Positions 14,109 through 19,331 of a stretch of DNA of 19,331 bases are shown here, piece by piece. The position numbers were made by a program, and so were the translations under genes. The notes beneath the pieces are model-generated. The model did not search any database and was not told where the DNA came from. It was given only the letters and a program-made list of their open reading frames with translations. Positions within the stretch are counted from its first letter, which is position 1. Every line of letters begins with the position of its first letter. The stretch covers positions 1-19,331 of the forward strand of contig JAUWTC010000002.1 of the NCBI GenBank assembly GCA_030609785.1, given 5' to 3'. This DNA comes from Holophagae bacterium (GTDB lineage: Bacteria; Acidobacteriota; Thermoanaerobaculia; Thermoanaerobaculales; Sulfomarinibacteraceae).

Positions 14109-15563
14109 ATGAAACGATTCGGTTGGATCTTGGCTGCGGTGATCTGTGGTACTTCATGGGGGCTTGTCTGGGGAGTCGAACTGGCCGAAATCGTCCGGGG
14201 TCCCGTCTTGGGCAGTCCGTCGCCGACCTCGGTGGCCGTGTGGCTGCAGGCTTCCGTGTCGAGGACCATCAGGGTCACGGCGGTCGATGTTGATAGGCCC
14301 GGCGCCGAGATCCAGTCGCCGTGGGTGGCATTGGAACCGGAGGCGCGGCTGATGGCCACCGTCGTGCTTGAGGGACTCGAGCCGGGAAGACGCTATCGGT
14401 ACCAGGTCGAAACGGCAGACGGCACGATGTGGGAGCACGAAGATGCGGTGTTTCGTACTCCGCCGCCCTCCGGCGCCCCGACGCGCGTCATCATGGCCGC
14501 GGGCAGCGGCGCCAATCACTGGGCCCGCTTCAAGACCGGCGTCTGGTCGGCGATCGCCGACTCCGGTCCGGATCTCTTCCTGGCGCTTGGGGACACGCCG
14601 TACGCCGACGGCCTGCTCTGGGTCGAGGACGACCTCTGGAATGAGGCGCGGGAGAGGTACGAGGCCTCGCCGAGTGAGGAGGGTCAGCGCCTGTTGGAGG
14701 ACCTCGGCGACCAGTTTCGCAGGCGGGCTTCCGAGGCCATGGCTTTGTCCTACGAGAGCTTCCGCGAGACCCGCGATTTTGAGACTATGGCCCGGAAGAG
14801 TTTCTGGGTGGCCACCTGGGACGACCACGATACCGGGATGGACAACGGCGACCGGGACAACCCCGTTCTCGGACAGGCGCGCGAGGTTTTCAAGGCGTTC
14901 ACGCCAAACCCCTCCTTCGGGGCCAATGGTGAGGGCGTGTACTGGGCTCAGCAGTGGGGTGATGTCGACATTATCTTGCTCGACGATCAGACATGGCGGA
15001 CACCGACAACGGCGGCGCTGGCTGAACCGGAGTCGGCGACGATGCTCGGAGATCGGCAGTTCGACTGGCTGGTCGATCGGCTGGCAGGCTCGAAAGCGGT
15101 GTTCAAGATCGTCGTCAACGGCTCTCCATTCAACGACAATTCGCGCAAGGAAGACGCGTGGGTCAGTTATCCGGCGGAGCGAGAGCGGCTGATGGATGCC
15201 ATTGCCCGATATCGGGTCGGCGGGGTCGTTTTGCTCAGCGGTGACGTGCATCGCAGCGAGCTCTTCCGTCTGCCGTGGCTGGAGGATCGTGGGGGGTACG
15301 GCCTCTTTGAGCTGGTGACCAGCCCACTTTTTCAGCGAGCGCGGGCCTGTGGGGACGCCGTTCCTTTTCGTCAGTTCTGCACCGGGGACCCCGAAAAGTC
15401 GATTCTCGAACTCTTCGCCTGGATCGAGGCTGACACCACGCTGGATGATCCGCTGTTGAAACTCCAGGTCAGGGATCATCGGGGTGAGGTCTTGCTGGAT
15501 CGTGGACTCCGGGCGTCACAGTTGCAATGGCCGGCGGTATCGGAGCAGGAGTCGGGACGATGA
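14109..15563 (+). CDS. PhoD-like alkaline phosphatase/phosphodiesterase, exported
   Basis: This 484-residue protein has a signal peptide (MKRFGWILAAVICGTSWGLVWG) and is likely periplasmic or surface-attached. Residues about 28-118 form the Ig/FN3-like N-terminal domain seen in PhoD proteins (GPVLGSPSPTSVAVWLQ, LEGLEPGRRYRYQV). The metallophosphatase domain (about 125-440) shows LGDTPYADG (160-168), WDDHDTGMDNGD (237-248), VNGSPFND (336-343) and LLSGDVHRSE (375-384), which supply the metal ligands. It would release phosphate from esters or diesters; the WDDHD form is typical of this family. A GTG directly before the ATG could also be used. The stop overlaps the start of the rhomboid-like gene (ATGA), so translation is probably coupled. 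It is divergent from lon. Confidence 0.92.
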   Translation: MKRFGWILAAVICGTSWGLVWGVELAEIVRGPVLGSPSPTSVAVWLQASVSRTIRVTAVDVDRPGAEIQSPWVALEPEARLMATVVLEGLEPGRRYRYQVETADGTMWEHEDAVFRTPPPSGAPTRVIMAAGSGANHWARFKTGVWSAIADSGPDLFLALGDTPYADGLLWVEDDLWNEARERYEASPSEEGQRLLEDLGDQFRRRASEAMALSYESFRETRDFETMARKSFWVATWDDHDTGMDNGDRDNPVLGQAREVFKAFTPNPSFGANGEGVYWAQQWGDVDIILLDDQTWRTPTTAALAEPESATMLGDRQFDWLVDRLAGSKAVFKIVVNGSPFNDNSRKEDAWVSYPAERERLMDAIARYRVGGVVLLSGDVHRSELFRLPWLEDRGGYGLFELVTSPLFQRARACGDAVPFRQFCTGDPEKSILELFAWIEADTTLDDPLLKLQVRDHRGEVLLDRGLRASQLQWPAVSEQESGR

Positions 15564-16336
15564 GGGCGTCGCGGGACCCCTGGGGCCGGGGTGGCCAAGG
15601 CGGGACCTTCGGCTTGGCCGGTGGCCCTCCGCCTCAGGACATTCTGATTCTAATGGCCGTCGTTTTTGGGACCTTCGTCCTCCAGTTTTTCAATGCGACG
15701 GCCATCATCCCGGCAATTTTTCGATTGGGTCCGCTGGTCTATCGGGGTGCGCTGTGGCAGGTGGTCACCTACGCCTTTTGTGGCTTCGGGCCGCCGTCAT
15801 TATGGTTTTTGCTCTCGTTACTGATCCTTTTCTGGTTCGGCCGTGATGTCTTCGTCAGACTGGGGCGGAAGAACTTCTGGTCGCTGTTGGTCCAGGTGGT
15901 AACTGCGGCGGGTGTTGCTGCGGCCCTCGTGAGGGGGGCGGGCATGCTGACCGGCATGGCTTCTCCGAACGCCTTCGTCCTGATGCAGGGCCAGTTCATG
16001 CTGATCACCGTCATGATCGCGGCCTTCGCCACCCTGTACGGCCAGGCAACCATCCTCCTGTTCTTCGTTCTTCCGGTCAAAGCTCGCTGGTTTCTTGCCC
16101 TCGAGGTCCTCTTCGCCTTCATGGGCTTTCTCAACACCAAGGACTTCGCCGGATTCGTCGGCCTCTGCGTTGCCGTCGGCCTGACCTGGGCCCTGCTGCA
16201 GCCCGGGGGACTCCAGAGGGCATTGACCAACCTCCAACTCCGTTTTCGAAGGCGAGTGACCGAGGCCAAACTGGCCAGGCTCAAACGGAAACGGAAGTTC
16301 GACGTGATTGATGGCGATGGGGATTGGGTGAATTGA
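15560..16336 (+). CDS. Rhomboid-fold membrane protein, probably without protease activity
   Basis: This 258-residue protein starts at the ATG overlapping the phosphatase stop, with AGGAG (15547-15551) 8 bases upstream. A Gly/Pro-rich cytoplasmic start (1-26) is followed by about six membrane segments (about 28-50, 80-98, 107-124, 145-160, 162-190, 196-213) and a very basic tail (228-247). The pattern GALWQVVTYAF (63-73) and LFFVLPVKARWF (167-178) is that of rhomboid proteins. The catalytic GxSG serine and the later histidine are not where expected: the matching segments read MQGQFMLITVM and TKDFAGFVGLCVAVG. It therefore looks like a pseudoprotease. An upstream ATG at 15527 is possible but lies inside the phosphatase gene. 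Confidence 0.78.
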   Translation: MRASRDPWGRGGQGGTFGLAGGPPPQDILILMAVVFGTFVLQFFNATAIIPAIFRLGPLVYRGALWQVVTYAFCGFGPPSLWFLLSLLILFWFGRDVFVRLGRKNFWSLLVQVVTAAGVAAALVRGAGMLTGMASPNAFVLMQGQFMLITVMIAAFATLYGQATILLFFVLPVKARWFLALEVLFAFMGFLNTKDFAGFVGLCVAVGLTWALLQPGGLQRALTNLQLRFRRRVTEAKLARLKRKRKFDVIDGDGDWVN

Positions 16337-16341
16337 AACTG

Positions 16342-16364
16342 TCAGCTAATCGCTGATAGCTTTT
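16342..16364. terminator. Short hairpin with T-tract between convergent genes, CGCTGAT-type word
   Basis: TCAGC, loop TAATC, GCTGA, then TAGCTTTT: a weak intrinsic terminator for the rhomboid-like gene. The same bases read as the 7-base units AGCTAAT, CGCTGAT, AGCTTTT, so it may be a remnant of another heptamer repeat family. Confidence 0.4.
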
Positions 16365-16366
16365 CC

Positions 16367-17125
16367 CTACACCGGATTGGGCATGTCGATGAACTCGACG
16401 TCCAGACCGAAGTGCGCGGCGAGGTGGCGTCCCAGCGCCTGGACGCCGAAGGTCTCGGTGGCGTAGTGGCCTGCCGCGAGATAGTGGACGCCGTCCTCCG
16501 CGGCCTGGTGCAAGACCCATTCGGTCGCCTCTCCGGTGATGAAGGCATCGAGACCGGCAGCGACCGCCTGATGGTACTCGCGTTCGGCCGCGCCGGTGAC
16601 AATCCCTACCGAGCTGATCGTTCGCCGGTTGCCTTCGAAGACCTGGGGCTCGCGGTTGCAGACGACGGCTACGCTGTCGAAGAAGGTCTCGGCGTCAATC
16701 GGTTGGTGGAACACGCCGCACACGCCAGCCGACTGTCCGCCGTGGTCACCGAAAGGTTCCAGGGACTCAAGGCCCAGACGGGAGGCCAGTTGGGCGGCAT
16801 TGCCCACCTCGGGATGGCGATCGAGAGGCAGATGATAGGCCAGCAAAGAGATGTCAGCCTCGAGCAGCAGGCGTACCCGCTCCCTGAAGGAACCGACCAG
16901 GCGGGGAGGTTCGGTGCCGTTCCACAGGATTCCGTGGTGCACCAGGATCGCGTCGGCCTCGTGATCGACGGCCCTTGTGAAAAGGGCCCGTGAGGCTGAA
17001 ACGGCGGTAACCACCCTGCGAACCTCGGGCTTGCCTTCGACCTGAAGACCGTTGGGGCAGTAGTCGCGAATGCCGTCGACCTCGAGCAGCGTGTCCAACT
17101 CGGCAACCAGTGATTCCAGTCTCAT
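16367..17125 (-). CDS. Nif3/YbgI-type dinuclear metal-centre protein
   Basis: This 252-residue cytoplasmic protein belongs to the Nif3-like family (GTP cyclohydrolase I type 2), which forms toroidal hexamers with two metals per subunit. Metal ligands are complete: H63-H64 in LVHHGILW, D102 in YHLPLD, H220 and E224 in GHYATE, matching the pattern of E. coli YbgI. Other family blocks are DYCPNGLQVEG (21-31) and SSVGIVTGAA (171-180). The length suits the short form without the extra middle domain. The true function is unsettled. The open frame extends upstream, but MRLESLVAEL is the normal start; no ribosome site is present and TACCAT lies exactly 6 bases before the ATG. It is divergent from the lipoprotein gene with only 35 bases between the start codons. 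Confidence 0.93.
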   Translation of the reverse strand: MRLESLVAELDTLLEVDGIRDYCPNGLQVEGKPEVRRVVTAVSASRALFTRAVDHEADAILVHHGILWNGTEPPRLVGSFRERVRLLLEADISLLAYHLPLDRHPEVGNAAQLASRLGLESLEPFGDHGGQSAGVCGVFHQPIDAETFFDSVAVVCNREPQVFEGNRRTISSVGIVTGAAEREYHQAVAAGLDAFITGEATEWVLHQAAEDGVHYLAAGHYATETFGVQALGRHLAAHFGLDVEFIDMPNPV

Positions 17126-17131
17126 GGAACG

Positions 17132-17137
17132 ATGGTA
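17132..17137 (-). promoter_or_regulatory. Candidate -10 element, leaderless Nif3-like gene
   Basis: On the minus strand TACCAT lies exactly 6 bases before the ATG at 17125, with no Shine-Dalgarno sequence. Its -35 position would fall on the leader bases of the divergent lipoprotein gene. Confidence 0.45.
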
Positions 17138-17148
17138 GCAGAGGGGCC

Positions 17149-17154
17149 TACAAT
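17149..17154 (+). promoter_or_regulatory. Candidate -10 element, leaderless lipoprotein gene
   Basis: TACAAT (5 of 6 to consensus) lies exactly 6 bases before the GTG at 17161. AGAAGG directly abuts the GTG and is too close to serve as a ribosome site. Confidence 0.5.
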
Positions 17155-17160
17155 AGAAGG

Positions 17161-18117
17161 GTGAAACGTCTCTCGCCATGGTTTCGTCGCGCAGTGGCCG
17201 TCGTGGTAGTGCTGGTCTCGGTGGCAGGTTGTCGTCCGGAGGCCCCTTTGAAGCCGTCGCCGTTGCGTGTTCACGTGGTTGTCCAGGGCGATGCGGATCA
17301 CGAATGGGACCAGGGCCAGGCGGAGATTGAGCGTCTCCTTCGGGAGACTTTCGGCGCGGTGACCACATCGATTCGGGTCCACACAGCCCAGGAGCGGCGG
17401 TCGGCCCTTGAAGCTGCGGGACGGCACGGGCTGGAGGTCGTCCTCTGCGTCGGCCCCGGCTTCGAGCGGCCTGTGTTATCGGTGGCGCCCCGGTTCCCCC
17501 GGACCGCCTACGTACTCGACCACGGTGAGGTTGTCGAGCCCAATGTCGCCCGGATCGAGTTTCTTTTCAGCGGCGCGGCCTACCTCGGTGGGGTGGCCGC
17601 CGCGGTTGTGGGCGGATCGACCGTCGGTATCGTGGACCCGGGCGGGGACCCGGAAAGGGACGATATCGAGGCGGGCTTCGAGCAGGGCTTCAGGTGCCGG
17701 TATCCCTGGGGTCGGGTCGAGTTGGCGGCTGGGGTTGGCGGTATTCAGACCCTGCCGGACGCAGGGGTGGACATCGCACTGTATTCGGCGGGGTCGCCGA
17801 ACTCAGGGTTATTGGCGGTTGCCGAGGCCTCCGGGGTGCGGCTGGTGACGGTCGGACAACCGAGGCATGTTGCCTCCAGCAATCTGGTGATCGCGTCGAT
17901 CATTGCCGATGTGCCCGAGGCCGTCCGCCGCGTTGTTGCCGACGTTGTTGACGACACCTTCACGGGGAAGGTCTACGCCTTCGATCTGGGCTCAGGCGTC
18001 GTCGACCTGAGGCTCCACCCCTCCCTGGCCGAAAACGAGGAACTCGGTGAAGCTCTGGATCAGGCCCGCGACGCAGTCAACGCCGGGATGGTGGAGATCG
18101 AGGCGTTGGGGTTGTGA
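17161..18117 (+). CDS. BMP-family (nucleoside-binding-like) substrate-binding lipoprotein
   Basis: This 318-residue protein has a lipoprotein signal (MKRLSPWFRR, a hydrophobic run, then VSVAGC) with the lipid-bearing cysteine at residue 24. The mature part has a two-lobed binding-protein pattern like the BMP/PnrA family of ABC transporter receptors: an early LRVHVVVQGDADH, VVLCVGPGFE, ARIEFLFSGAAYLGGVAAAVVGGSTVGIVDPGG, IEAGFEQGFRC, then a DIALYSAGSPNSGLL block. It is somewhat short for the family and no permease or ATPase gene follows, so it may be an orphan receptor; ligand unknown. The GTG start is chosen because it gives a complete signal peptide and follows TACAAT at leaderless spacing; an upstream ATG (17110) would spoil the signal. 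Confidence 0.75.
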   Translation: MKRLSPWFRRAVAVVVVLVSVAGCRPEAPLKPSPLRVHVVVQGDADHEWDQGQAEIERLLRETFGAVTTSIRVHTAQERRSALEAAGRHGLEVVLCVGPGFERPVLSVAPRFPRTAYVLDHGEVVEPNVARIEFLFSGAAYLGGVAAAVVGGSTVGIVDPGGDPERDDIEAGFEQGFRCRYPWGRVELAAGVGGIQTLPDAGVDIALYSAGSPNSGLLAVAEASGVRLVTVGQPRHVASSNLVIASIIADVPEAVRRVVADVVDDTFTGKVYAFDLGSGVVDLRLHPSLAENEELGEALDQARDAVNAGMVEIEALGL

Positions 18118-18143
18118 AGGAGTGATCTGTGGGTCCCAACCAG

Positions 18144-18204
18144 GACGCTGACGCTGATTCTGTCGCTGCAACTGCCGCTGCCAACTGCCGCTGACGCTGT
18201 CGCG
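18144..18204. repeat. Hexamer repeat array, GACGCT/GCCGCT family
   Basis: About ten units of 6 bases (one of 7) with the form G-N-C-G-C-T: GACGCT, GACGCT, GATTCT, GTCGCT, GCAACT, GCCGCT, GCCAACT, GCCGCT, GACGCT, GTCGCG. It lies 26 bases after the lipoprotein stop. Confidence 0.75.
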
Positions 18205-18299
18205 GTCCACTGCCCCTGCCGCTGGATCCAACCCCGGCCTTCGGGGGCGCATTGAGAGCACCGTTGGTTCAAAGGCCTGCCATCGCCCCCGCTCGGTCA

Positions 18300-18353
18300 T
18301 TTCCCGGAGGGGCGTCTGTTTCGGCTTCGGGAGAGCATCGCCCCTCCGGGAAA
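18300..18353. repeat. 15-bp perfect inverted repeat with 24-base loop
   Basis: TTTCCCGGAGGGGCG at 18300-18314 is the exact reverse complement of 18339-18353. Such a long, perfect, GC-rich stem suggests a structured RNA end, a dispersed repeat or the termini of a small mobile element. Confidence 0.75.
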
Positions 18354-18403
18354 CGACCTCGGCGGCCTACGGCGTCGGCAAACACTCGGTCGCTGAGGGT
18401 GTC

Positions 18404-18485
18404 GCCGGGGGTTGCCCGGCAAGGCATTCTTCGTAGCGGCTTCGTTGCCGGGGGGGCTGCCGGGTGAAGAAGGCCATGCCCGGCA
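18404..18485. repeat. Cluster of overlapping GC-rich stems
   Basis: GCCGGG/CCCGGC (18404-18420), CCCGGCAA/TTGCCGGG (18415-18452) and TGCCGGG/CCCGGCA (18458-18485) share the core CCCGGC, so alternative pairings are possible. It lies just 3' of the YceH-like gene on the minus strand and could be its terminator region, or part of the same dispersed repeat as the 15-bp stem. Confidence 0.45.
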
Positions 18486-18529
18486 CGCCCCGTTGGAGGT
18501 TTTGGGCGCTCTTGGATTTGGGCGTCGGT

Positions 18530-19144
18530 CTATTGCGATTTCAGGGTCTGCTCCAGCCTTGCCAGGCGGTCTTCGAGGTCGGTGACTCGTTGGGCCAAAG
18601 AGGATCCCCTGGATTCTGTATCGATCGAGGCCAGGGTTGCCTCGTCAGGCGTGCCCCCGACCAGGTGCATCCACCTGGCCTCGTTTTGGCCGGGGCGGCG
18701 GCCCAGCAGAACGGTCAGGGGTTCGTCGCCTTGGCGCAGGGTGTCCAGGGTGGTTTCAATCTCATGGTTGTCGGCAAATTGGTGCATGCGTTCGGCCCGG
18801 TTTCGGATGGCCCCTATGGTCTGGGGACCGCGAAGGAGCAAGAGGCACATCACTGCATGGGTCGGTCCGTCCAGCGCCCATTGTCGCTTGAGGGCGTGGC
18901 GCCAGCGCTCGCTGCGGGCCCCGCTCACCGGCCAGACGAGAACCTCCTGGTGGAGGCGGTCCAGGGCCCCTCGGACATCGGCCTCGGACAGCTGCATCAC
19001 CGGTGAACGGCTGGATTTCTGGTTGCACGCCGCCACCAGTGCCTTGAGGGTCAGGGGGTAGGCGTCGGGCGTCGTCAGTTCCTTTTCCAGCAAACACCCC
19101 AAGACTCGTATCTCGACGGGGTCCAACTCACGGGGAAGACGCAT
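18530..19144 (-). CDS. YceH-like protein (DUF480 family)
   Basis: This 204-residue cytoplasmic protein begins LPRELDPVEIRVLGCLLEKELTTPDAYPLTLKALVAACNQKSSRSPVM, the hallmark of the DUF480/YceH family, which folds as two winged-helix domains (about 8-85 and 90-160). A second block MCLLLLRGPQTIGAIRNRAERMHQF marks the second winged helix. The C-terminal part (about 180-202; LAQRVTDLEDRLARLEQTLKSQ) is a coiled coil. The function is unknown; the fold suggests DNA binding or protein interaction. The ATG is preceded by GGAGG at 6-7 bases. It stands alone between a structured non-coding region and another repeat-bearing gap. Confidence 0.92.
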   Translation of the reverse strand: MRLPRELDPVEIRVLGCLLEKELTTPDAYPLTLKALVAACNQKSSRSPVMQLSEADVRGALDRLHQEVLVWPVSGARSERWRHALKRQWALDGPTHAVMCLLLLRGPQTIGAIRNRAERMHQFADNHEIETTLDTLRQGDEPLTVLLGRRPGQNEARWMHLVGGTPDEATLASIDTESRGSSLAQRVTDLEDRLARLEQTLKSQ

Positions 19145-19201
19145 CTTGAGCCTCCAGTCAAGGGCTCAGCATCTCACAGCTTCAGACAAGAAAAAAGCTG
19201 A

Positions 19202-19274
19202 ACCACGAAGACACGAAGAGCACAAAGGGGTTGTATTTGATTGTCTTTCTTTGCGATCTTCGTGTCTTTGTGGT
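19202..19274. repeat. Imperfect 26-base inverted repeat, CACGAAGA family
   Basis: Arms 19202-19227 and 19249-19274 match at 23 of 26 positions when reverse complemented. The left arm contains two 8-base units CACGAAGA. This word (ACCACGAAGACACGAAGA) is a familiar intergenic repeat in many unrelated bacteria. On either strand the stem could also end transcripts. Confidence 0.75.
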
Positions 19275-19312
19275 GAATTTGTCTTTCGGTTTAATGGCCT
19301 GCGACCTGCGTT

Positions 19313-19330
19313 AAGATCTCCTGTTGGAGG
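19313..19330 (+). promoter_or_regulatory. Possible promoter end and ribosome site of a gene beyond the window
   Basis: TAAGAT is followed after about 7 bases by a leader ending in GGAGG at 19326-19330, at the very edge. A plus-strand gene probably starts a few bases outside; no coding sequence is visible. Confidence 0.2.
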
Positions 19331-19331
19331 C

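Larger units (their letters stand above)
18118..18529. other. 412-base intergenic region with repeats and hairpins, no gene
   Basis: The stretch between the lipoprotein stop and the YceH-like gene holds a 6-base repeat array (18144-18204), a 15-base-pair inverted repeat (18300-18353) and a group of GC-rich stems (18404-18485). A 71-codon frame at 18252-18467 shows no family motif and no ribosome site. No promoter is evident. Confidence 0.6.

Noticed and set aside
14154..15479. 441-codon minus-strand frame
   Set aside because: Antisense to the PhoD-like phosphatase, with no start signal or motif of its own.
18252..18467. 71-codon frame in the structured gap
   Set aside because: No ribosome site, no family motif, Arg/Ala/Gly-rich content typical of random GC-rich frames, and it overlaps the inverted repeats.

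Overview
The window comes from the chromosome of a high-GC, Gram-negative, motile bacterium. It has an outer-membrane protein start, periplasmic and lipoprotein signal peptides, a methyl-accepting chemotaxis protein and a TonB-type C-terminal domain. The TonB-domain fusion, a DUF2378-like protein and many word-like intergenic microrepeats would suit Acidobacteriota or a myxobacterial/deltaproteobacterial relative, but no marker gene fixes the phylum. I see no rRNA, tRNA, CRISPR array, transposase, integrase or phage gene.

Layout. 1-295 (-): start of an outer-membrane beta-barrel protein cut by the window edge. 535-1162 (+): a MazE/MazF toxin-antitoxin pair. 1202-3127 (-): a YbiT-like ABC-F ATPase. 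3225-5534 (+): a DUF2147 periplasmic protein, a GAF/HD-GYP c-di-GMP phosphodiesterase and a DUF2378-like protein. 5605-7951 (+): a cysteine desulfurase followed by an unusual PP-loop ATPase. 8044-9621 (-): a chemotaxis receptor, divergent from 9846-10535 (+), a secreted fusion of a PstS-like domain and a TonB C-terminal domain. 10648-11415 (+): a nitrilase-family amidase, convergent with lon (11580-14003, -). 14109-16336 (+): a PhoD-like phosphatase overlapping a rhomboid-fold membrane protein. 16367-17125 (-): a Nif3/YbgI protein, divergent from a BMP-family lipoprotein (17161-18117, +). 18118-18529: structured non-coding DNA. 18530-19144 (-): a YceH/DUF480 protein.

The best candidate for an undescribed system is the pair at 5605-7951. 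A complete cysteine desulfurase (PLP lysine and catalytic cysteine both present) sits 52 bases upstream of a PP-loop ATPase. The last 80 or so residues of that ATPase look like the C-terminal tail of ThiF/MoeB-type adenylyltransferases, with no adenylyltransferase domain. I infer a sulfur-transfer (thiolation) route that may use a carrier protein or low-molecular-weight acceptor encoded elsewhere.

Two genome-style signals recur. First, several genes without a Shine-Dalgarno sequence carry a -10-like hexamer exactly 6 bases before the start codon (10648, 14109, 17125 and 17161; 8 bases at 3127), as expected for leaderless mRNAs. Second, many intergenic gaps hold short-period repeats (7-mers GGATGAA, GGAAACT and AGGGATT; a 6-mer GACGCT; an 8-mer CACGAAGA), some of which run into gene ends or starts.
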